A program made the position numbers and the translations under genes. The notes beneath the pieces were generated by a model. It saw only the letters and a list, made by a program, of their open reading frames with translations, was not told the DNA's origin and made no database searches. 64,000 nucleotides of DNA from Thermoplasmata archaeon (GTDB lineage Archaea; Thermoplasmatota; Thermoplasmata; Lutacidiplasmatales; UBA184), in assembly GCA_022750115.1 (NCBI GenBank), contig JAKIWI010000006.1, positions 94,085 to 158,084 of the forward strand. The letters run 5' to 3'. Within the stretch, counting starts at the first letter, position 1. Each line of letters begins with the position of its first letter. Below, piece by piece: positions 58,385-64,000 of this stretch.

Positions 58385-59335
58385 GTGCGCGCTCGGGTCG
58401 AAGTCACCTCCGCCTCCCAGCAGGTAGGCGCGCCCGCGCAACCAGCACCGATTTGGGGTGGAAGGGTGGTTGGGGAATCGAGCCGGGTGGAGAGGGTGGG
58501 TTCTCGGCGGAGTTCGGGGACCCTTCGAACTCGACGGCCGCTTGGGGTCGACCTCGTCGTCCACGGGGACGCCCAGGAGGCGCTCCGGCGGATTCCGGCG
58601 AACTCGGTCCAACTCGCCATCACCTCGCCGCCGTACAACCTGCGAATCGAGTACGCCGGGTATGCCGACGACCGGGCGCACGATGAGTACCTCGCGTGGC
58701 TCAAGGAGGTCTGGCGAGATCTGCATCGCGTTCTCGTGGTCGGCGGCCGGTTCGCCCTGAACGTGGCCCCCACGTCGATCAAGGCGTTCCGTCCGATCCA
58801 CCACGAGTTGACGGCCGACCTGCGCGCGCTCGGCTACATCATGCGGACCGAGGTGATCTGGTACAAGCAAACCATGGGCCGGCGGACGGCCTGGGGGAGC
58901 TGGCGGAGCCCCTCCAACCCGCACATCGTCCCCTCGTGGGAGTACGTCCTCGTGTTCTCGAAGGGGCAATGGAAGCTCCCGGGCCGCAAGGAGGACAGCG
59001 ACCTCACCTCCGCGGAATTCCAGAGCTACTCGGACGGGTTCTGGGCCATCCCCCCCGAGCGGGCGCGGCGCGGCCACCCGGCGCCGTTCCCGGAGGCGCT
59101 CATCGAGCGCCTGGTCAAATTCTACAGCTATCGGGGCAACACGGTCCTCGACATGTTCGGCGGGACCGGTACGGTCGGGGCGGTCGCCCGGCGCCACGGC
59201 CGCCACTACCTCAGCGTCGACGCCTCGCTTGAGTACTGCGAGCGGGCGGCGGAGCGGATCGCGCGCGCCACGCCGGTCGAGGGGGCTCCCGCCATCCCCG
59301 CGCCCCGTCTGGTCGAGTTGGTTGGTCCGGCTTAG
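58385..59335 (+). CDS. DNA methyltransferase (N4-cytosine/N6-adenine beta class)
   Basis: A 316-aa amino-methyltransferase. The catalytic motif IV is TSPPYN (80-85); the Ser-Pro-Pro-Tyr form is more common in N4-cytosine enzymes. The SAM motif I is DMFGGTGTVG near residue 257, C-terminal to motif IV, i.e. beta-class order. The first 50 residues look unconserved, so starts at GTG 58466 or 58493 are possible. No restriction endonuclease gene lies beside it, so it is an orphan methylase. The stop overlaps the convergent nuclease gene by 4 bp. Confidence 0.9.
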   Translation: MRARVEVTSASQQVGAPAQPAPIWGGRVVGESSRVERVGSRRSSGTLRTRRPLGVDLVVHGDAQEALRRIPANSVQLAITSPPYNLRIEYAGYADDRAHDEYLAWLKEVWRDLHRVLVVGGRFALNVAPTSIKAFRPIHHELTADLRALGYIMRTEVIWYKQTMGRRTAWGSWRSPSNPHIVPSWEYVLVFSKGQWKLPGRKEDSDLTSAEFQSYSDGFWAIPPERARRGHPAPFPEALIERLVKFYSYRGNTVLDMFGGTGTVGAVARRHGRHYLSVDASLEYCERAAERIARATPVEGAPAIPAPRLVELVGPA

Positions 59336-60090
59336 CTGATTCGGCCGGGCAGCAACCGGTCGGACAGCCGCGCCACTGCGAACTCGAGGAGTGGCTCCAG
59401 GTTCACGGTGTCGGCCCGGTTGTACTTGACGAGCCGGGCGAGGGAGTTCGCGTCGCCCCGCCGATAGGCCTCCCAGAGGCGGACCGCGTCGAGGCCGTGG
59501 ATCCCCTCTACTCCGGACCGGTCCCCAAGGGCGAGCGTCTGCTCGATCCGCTTGAGACCGCCGGAATAGCCAAGCCGGTAGAGGAGGAATCGGAGGTCGA
59601 TGTGCACCGATGGGACCAGCATCCCGGGGAATCGGCTTTCGAGGAACGGCACGTCGAACAGTCTCCCGTTGAACGTCGAGAGCAGGCGGAACCTCCGCAG
59701 ATAGGCCGGCAGCTCTTCGAGGTCCTCATCGGCGACGAACGTCCGCGTGTGGCCTCCGCCGTGGATCGAGACCACCGTGACGATCCCCTCGTAGGGGGAG
59801 AGGCCGGTCGTCTCGATGTCGAGGAACGCCGTCTCCTGGCGGAACGACGGATAGAGCCGCCAGTGTTCCGAGGGGGGGAGCCGGCGGGCGAAGTAGTCGA
59901 CCCGACGTTCGGCCAGTGCGGCCTCGCTCTCCTGGACGGCGGTCCGGAGACGACCCGTCAGGGACTCGGGGAGCTCGGCGAGGCGGGCCGAGCGCTCCAC
60001 ATCCGACCAGTCGCGGACCCCGCGCCGCCAGAGCTCGGCCTCGGTGACGGGCCCGACCCCGGGGATGTGGAGGAAGGTCGAGCGGATCAT
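59332..60090 (-). CDS. YprB-like RNase H-fold exonuclease
   Basis: A 252-aa protein. The N-terminus (6-70) has a helix-hairpin-helix-type HIPGVGPVTEAELWRRGV. The nuclease domain has FLDIETTGLSPYEG (DEDD first Asp-Glu), TFNGRLFDVPFLESRFP (second Asp), and YNRADTVNLEPLLEF (last Asp), as in the YprB/RNase_H_2 family. A likely DNA or RNA 3'-5' exonuclease. A TATA-like GGGTTTAGT (about 60113-60121) lies 23-31 nt before the ATG. Confidence 0.87.
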   Translation of the reverse strand: MIRSTFLHIPGVGPVTEAELWRRGVRDWSDVERSARLAELPESLTGRLRTAVQESEAALAERRVDYFARRLPPSEHWRLYPSFRQETAFLDIETTGLSPYEGIVTVVSIHGGGHTRTFVADEDLEELPAYLRRFRLLSTFNGRLFDVPFLESRFPGMLVPSVHIDLRFLLYRLGYSGGLKRIEQTLALGDRSGVEGIHGLDAVRLWEAYRRGDANSLARLVKYNRADTVNLEPLLEFAVARLSDRLLPGRIS

Positions 60091-60157
60091 GCGGCGCGAA
60101 GCCGGGCGGTCCCACTAAACCCTTCCGGATTCCCGCGTCCAGTTCGCCGGCGTTCGC

Positions 60158-63100
60158 TCATCCGGATCTCCCTGCGTCCGCGGGCTCTTCCGAGTCTGCC
60201 AACGGAGCCGTCTCCGCCGACTCGAGGTCCGAATCCGGGCCCGTCGTGTTCTGTGATCGCCCACCACGGCGGCGGATCAGGAGAGCGACGGCCAGCAGGG
60301 CCACCACGGCGACCGCCCCACCGATGGCCGCGAACACGACGACGGGCGCCGTCCCGAACAGGGTGGACGATCCGGGGACACGGACGAAGCTGACGTTGAC
60401 GAGGAGCGGCGCTCCGTGCACCGTGACCGTGCCGGAGGGCGGAGTGACGAACCCCGGGACGCCGGACACGACGAATGCGAACGTCCCGTTGGGTGCCCCC
60501 GTCCCGTAACTCCCGCTCGTGGAGTCGTTCGTGGGGGCTGCGTCCGCGCCAGGCGGGGCCGGGGTATCCCAGGTCACGTTCCACCCTGTCCCGTCGGGGA
60601 GCCCGGTCTCGTGGAACTGGATCGACCATGCAAACGGCGTGAACAGGAGATCGAAGGTGCGACTGGCTCCCGCGACCGCGATGGAGCCGCTCCAGGTGAT
60701 TCGGTCCGCCGCAATCCCGCTGACCCACTCGTAGCCCGGAACCCCGAGAATCCGGAGCGAGTAGCTGCCGTTCGGCTCGCTCACGGATAGCGACGCGTTG
60801 CGGGTGGTCGACGTGTTGCCCGCGATCGCAACGCCCCAGACCGTCTCGGTCGGTAGCCCGCCGACTTCGAACACGAGGGCAAACTTCGGGGGCGGGGGCG
60901 CATGGGTCAGCGCGAACGACACCAGGATCGAGTTTGCCACGCTCGCACTCCCATTGATCGTGATCGGTCCTTGCGAGGGAGTTGCGGAGTATCCCGTGGC
61001 GTTCGCGAAGAACTCGTAGGTCCCGTTCGCGAGGAGGAACTGCAGCGAGGGGCCGAGGGTGGAGTTCGATTCGTTCGCGATTCGGATGGTCCACGCGTCG
61101 TTCGCGGGGAGTCCGGCGTCGCGGAACCGAAGCGCGTACTCCGTCGAGGCGTTCGCGACGAAGGCGACTGTGACATTCGCGGGGACACCTTGCACCGTCA
61201 CATTCCCCCGGCTGGAGCTGGGGTGGAACCCTGGGGCGGCCGTGGCGATGGTGTATTGGTACGACCCGTTCGTCCTGAGAAATGTCACCGACGTACGATT
61301 CGAGGACACCGGGGCGGAGCCGCCGAGGGCGACCGACCAGTTCCCGCCCATCGGGAGCCCCGACGCGACGAATGTCAACGCGTACAAGCGCGCGAACGCC
61401 ACCGTGATCGAGACCGCGGAGCCATTGACCGTGAACGGGGCGCTCGGCAACGCCAACGCATAGCCGGGGACGGAAGCGACGGCGTAGACGTACGACCCAT
61501 TCGGCTCGGCGAACACCATCGTTCGGGACGTGCCGTTGTCCGTCAAGTTCCCGACGCGAACTTGCCACGGCGTGCCGGGAGCGAGCCCGGTCTCGTTGAA
61601 TCGGACCGAGTACTGGACCGACGTGAAGGTCACGTTCACCATCGTGGCGGTGCCCGAGATGTTCGCGATCCCGGTCCACGTCGTCTCGTACCCTCGAATG
61701 GGGGTGATGGCGTACGAAAACGAGCCGTTCGGCTCCCAAAGATCGATCGATCGATTCGTCGAGGCATTCCACTGGAGTCCGATCGAGACATTCCAAGTTA
61801 CCAAGGGCCCGAGACCGGTCTCGTGGAACATGATCGGATACGCGTCGACGAACGTGATGTTCACGGTGGCGTTCCCGACGACCGTCAATGTCCCGGAGCC
61901 GTTGACGGCCACATGGTCGGGCGTGGCGCTGCGGGCCGAGTAGTTGTACGTGCCGGGAGCGGCGGGGACGTCCACGCTGGAATTGTTCGTCGAATACGTC
62001 GTCGCACCGAGCTGGATGTTCCAGGCAGCACCGGCTGGGAGACCCTGCTCATGGAAATGGACGGTCGAGGCGTTTGGGGGCGTCCCGAGCACCGAGACGC
62101 TGAATGAGTTGAAGTTCACCACGTAGACCTGCTGATTCGCTGGATCGTAGGTCGCCGAGTACGGTTCCGCCCCGACGCTCACCGATGCGACCACATGGGT
62201 CCCGTTGAGGATCGTCGCCTGCCCCGAGGTCCAGTCCGGGATCACGATGTCACCCGTCGCGGCATCGAACACGACATTCCGCGGGTAGGTGCCGGTCGAG
62301 ACGTTGGCGACGGTCGTCGTTCCATTGAGGACCGTGACCGTGTTGGACCCGGCGTCGGCGATGTAGATGTCCCCGTTCGCCGGGTCGTAGCCGCCCATGG
62401 TCGGCGCGATGCCGGCGGGCACGTTCGCGACAGTCGAGCTCCCGTTGAGGATCGTTACGTTGTTGGACCCGGAGTTGCAAATGTAAACCAATCCGTTCGC
62501 GGGGTCGAATACGGCCGCCGTCGGGCTGCTGCCGACGTTGATGTTTCCAACGACCTGACTGCCGTTCAGGATGCTGACGTTGTTGGTTCCGGCGTTCGGG
62601 ACGTAGACGACGTGTCGGTTCGCGTCGTACGCCGACACGCCCGGGTAGGCCCCCACGGCCGGGGAAGCGACCACCGACGTGCCGCTGATGATACTGATGT
62701 TGCTGCTTCCTTGGTTGGAGACATAGACATCGCCGTTCGCGGGATCGAACAGCCCGAAGTACGTGCTCGTGCCGACGGGGATGGACCCGATGGTGCGCGT
62801 CCCGTTGAACACCGTGATGTTGTCCGTCGTTCCGAAATCCAGGACGTAGTCCAGCCCATCGGCGGGGTCGTACACCGAATTCAGAGGGTCGTCGCCGACC
62901 GGGCGGGTAGCGAGCACGGTGTTGTTCGACTGGTCGACGATGCTGACGGAATTGCCCCCGGCGGCGGGCGACCCGAAGTTGATCACGTAGAGGTAGCCGT
63001 CGCGACTGTCCCAACTCGCCGTGGTGGGCGTGTCCTTCACGACGATCGTCGTGAGGAGATTGGCCCCGGTTACGGTTCCGGCCGGGAACGATGCGGGGCG

Positions 63101-63322
63101 GGAGAGTGGGCCTCCGATCGGAAGCTCGCGACTCATGACGGCCGGCGCGCCGGCTTGCGTCGGAAGACCCGCCAGAGTCCGAGATGGGACGCCCGCGTAG
63201 AGCGCGGGAAGCAGGACCAGGAATGCGACGGCCGTCACCGTGGCCGCTCTCGAGATTCGGAGCCGTTGGCGACCGAAGGGACGGCTCGGGACGGGAGCGA
63301 GCGCTCGACTATCCGGACGCAT
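60158..63322 (-). CDS. Surface protein with YVTN-type propeller and FHETGL repeats
   Basis: About 1054 aa from the ATG 63322 (ATG 63352 is an alternative). Signal peptide near residues 20-45; about seven YVTN/NHL-type blades (VYDPANGxVYVxNxGSNNVTVLNG; about 90-430) forming a beta-propeller; about seven copies of an 80-90-residue beta domain starting F-x-E-T-G-L-P-x-G-x-x-W-x-V (about 435-985); a C-terminal helix (about 1000-1022) and an acidic tail. Many Asn-x-Ser/Thr sites. Same architecture class as the other two giant surface proteins here. A GGTTTGATG element lies about 27-35 nt before 63322. Confidence 0.85.
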   Translation of the reverse strand: MRPDSRALAPVPSRPFGRQRLRISRAATVTAVAFLVLLPALYAGVPSRTLAGLPTQAGAPAVMSRELPIGGPLSRPASFPAGTVTGANLLTTIVVKDTPTTASWDSRDGYLYVINFGSPAAGGNSVSIVDQSNNTVLATRPVGDDPLNSVYDPADGLDYVLDFGTTDNITVFNGTRTIGSIPVGTSTYFGLFDPANGDVYVSNQGSSNISIISGTSVVASPAVGAYPGVSAYDANRHVVYVPNAGTNNVSILNGSQVVGNINVGSSPTAAVFDPANGLVYICNSGSNNVTILNGSSTVANVPAGIAPTMGGYDPANGDIYIADAGSNTVTVLNGTTTVANVSTGTYPRNVVFDAATGDIVIPDWTSGQATILNGTHVVASVSVGAEPYSATYDPANQQVYVVNFNSFSVSVLGTPPNASTVHFHEQGLPAGAAWNIQLGATTYSTNNSSVDVPAAPGTYNYSARSATPDHVAVNGSGTLTVVGNATVNITFVDAYPIMFHETGLGPLVTWNVSIGLQWNASTNRSIDLWEPNGSFSYAITPIRGYETTWTGIANISGTATMVNVTFTSVQYSVRFNETGLAPGTPWQVRVGNLTDNGTSRTMVFAEPNGSYVYAVASVPGYALALPSAPFTVNGSAVSITVAFARLYALTFVASGLPMGGNWSVALGGSAPVSSNRTSVTFLRTNGSYQYTIATAAPGFHPSSSRGNVTVQGVPANVTVAFVANASTEYALRFRDAGLPANDAWTIRIANESNSTLGPSLQFLLANGTYEFFANATGYSATPSQGPITINGSASVANSILVSFALTHAPPPPKFALVFEVGGLPTETVWGVAIAGNTSTTRNASLSVSEPNGSYSLRILGVPGYEWVSGIAADRITWSGSIAVAGASRTFDLLFTPFAWSIQFHETGLPDGTGWNVTWDTPAPPGADAAPTNDSTSGSYGTGAPNGTFAFVVSGVPGFVTPPSGTVTVHGAPLLVNVSFVRVPGSSTLFGTAPVVVFAAIGGAVAVVALLAVALLIRRRGGRSQNTTGPDSDLESAETAPLADSEEPADAGRSG

Positions 63323-63439
63323 GGAGAGGCTGCCGATGGCCCGAAGGCGCATCAAACCGACGAACCCCGAAACTCGTCGAATCGCTGGCTGGGGCGACGG
63401 CCGCGACACTACTCGCGGCGAGCTCGGGTAACGCGTGGC

Positions 63440-63817
63440 TTACGGTTTCGGGTCGGCGCCGTCGACCGGGAGGGGGCCCAGTGGAGCGATCAATCGCTTC
63501 ACCTCGGCCCAGAACCCCGCCACCTGGTCCTTAGGGAGACGCCCGCCGAAGAGGGGGGCCCGCAGCTCGGCCTCGAGGACCTCGGGATCGTCCGCATCCC
63601 AGATCAATCGCACGATCCCTCGATCGGTTGGGTGTTCGACCGCGAACACCCGTTTTCGAGGGTCGGTCGCGACCGGGTTCCGTTCGAGGATCTCGAGCGG
63701 CGGGTCCGGGGGGAGCGGCGGACCCGCGAGCGTCATCGGGATCGAGGGTGGGGGGAGCCGGAGCCGGATCCAGGCGACGACCGGCCAATGCGTCGAAGGA
63801 ACGCCGAGCGAGGGCAC
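63440..63817 (-). CDS. Hypothetical protein, 125 aa
   Basis: A small protein I do not recognise. The Pro-rich N-terminal half is followed by a more regular part (KRVFAVEHPTDRGIVRLIWDADDPEVLEAELRAPLFGG, then a C-terminal helix). A minus-strand TATA-like GGCTTTAGTG (about 63839-63848) is 22-31 nt before the GTG start, which supports expression. It lies 118 nt upstream of the propeller surface-protein gene on the same strand. Confidence 0.55.
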   Translation of the reverse strand: MPSLGVPSTHWPVVAWIRLRLPPPSIPMTLAGPPLPPDPPLEILERNPVATDPRKRVFAVEHPTDRGIVRLIWDADDPEVLEAELRAPLFGGRLPKDQVAGFWAEVKRLIAPLGPLPVDGADPKP

Positions 63818-63851
63818 GATCGTGGCGAACCGGCGACCGCACTAAAGCCCG

Positions 63852-64000
63852 GGGGACGAGCCGGTCGGCCCGTCGGTTACAATTCCCTCCCAGAGGGAGG
63901 GAAAAACCACACGCGTTCTGTTTAACTGCCAAGCGCAACTAGTTGACGTAGCTGCGGACGTTAGTGGCCGCGGGCTGAACAGATCGCCCGAAGGCTTTCT
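63852..64000. other. Right-edge intergenic region with a perfect hairpin
   Basis: TTCCCTCCC, loop AGA, GGGAGGGAA (63883-63903) is a perfect 9-bp hairpin. Further right are a TATA-like GTTTAACTG (63919-63927) and a palindrome CAACTAGTTG (63936-63945), which could belong to the promoter of a gene beyond the window. No coding frame can be supported here. Confidence 0.4.

Noticed and set aside
58385-60090. DNA methyltransferase plus YprB-like nuclease as a restriction-modification system
   Set aside because: The nuclease has the DEDD-type exonuclease motifs and an HhH end, not a restriction endonuclease fold, and the two genes are convergent, not co-transcribed. Kept only as a weak linkage to check.
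63852-64000. Edge region considered as start of an rRNA or other structured RNA gene
   Set aside because: It has a strong hairpin and a palindrome, but nothing matches conserved rRNA, SRP or RNase P blocks that I can recognise; the window ends too soon.

Overview
The window is high-GC archaeal chromosome, densely packed, and carries no IS elements, CRISPR arrays or rRNA that I could see. Archaeal markers are a DnaG-type primase, the small subunit of D-family DNA polymerase (DP1), SRP19, ribosomal protein S8e, a GPN-loop GTPase, an XPD-like helicase, pyruvoyl arginine decarboxylase, tRNAs without encoded CCA, and AT-rich TATA boxes about 25-40 nt before many start codons. DP1 together with aerobic heme-copper respiration, cupredoxins and huge Thr/Ser/Asn-rich surface proteins with one C-terminal anchor suggests a high-GC lineage of Thermoplasmatota (inference, not tested by phylogeny).

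Layout. 1-9.2 kb: end of a membrane protein, 2-oxoacid:ferredoxin oxidoreductase (KorAB), MoaD/MoaE, an Mrp/NBP35 ATPase, a TraB-family protein, a sugar-phosphate SIS isomerase, GPN GTPase, SRP19, S8e. 9.2-17 kb: glucose dehydrogenase and 2-keto-3-deoxygluconate aldolase (Entner-Doudoroff), RNase HII, SCP2, arginine decarboxylase, hexulose-phosphate isomerase, an endonuclease IV-like protein, Pcm, FtsJ, tRNA-Pro. 17-35 kb: a respiratory supercluster. On the minus strand run tatA, tatC, a Tat-like protein, a small membrane protein, Rieske, cytochrome b, two small membrane proteins, coxI, ctaA and ctaB; beside them lie an AbrB-PhoU regulator, two cupredoxins, a coxII split into two overlapping genes, and a 1891-residue surface protein. 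34.5-37 kb: a heptose-phosphate operon (hddA, gmhA, CBS/ParB-like). 37-45 kb: XPD-like helicase, ferredoxin, malate dehydrogenase, two small coiled-coil proteins, ketopantoate reductase, phosphoglycerate kinase, CutA, DP1. 46-50 kb: a Kelch/PKD surface protein and a possible Lrp-like regulator, with looser composition. 50.3-55 kb: dnaG with a long leader, a LonB-like ATPase lacking its protease domain, an RnfD/NqrB-like protein, tRNA-Val. 55-64 kb: a 39-residue basic protein, methyltransferase, glycosyltransferase, an orphan DNA methyltransferase, a YprB-like nuclease and a beta-propeller surface protein.

Main points for follow-up: an identical promoter module (TTCGTAC, 7 nt, ATATCAAGC) before the split coxII and a distant cupredoxin, with a weaker third copy before another cupredoxin; the split coxII itself; the zinc-ribbon, protease-less LonB-like ATPase next to dnaG; and the regular cysteine pairs of the giant surface protein. 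All start codons come from reading frame, conserved N-termini and promoter distance, and several are alternatives.
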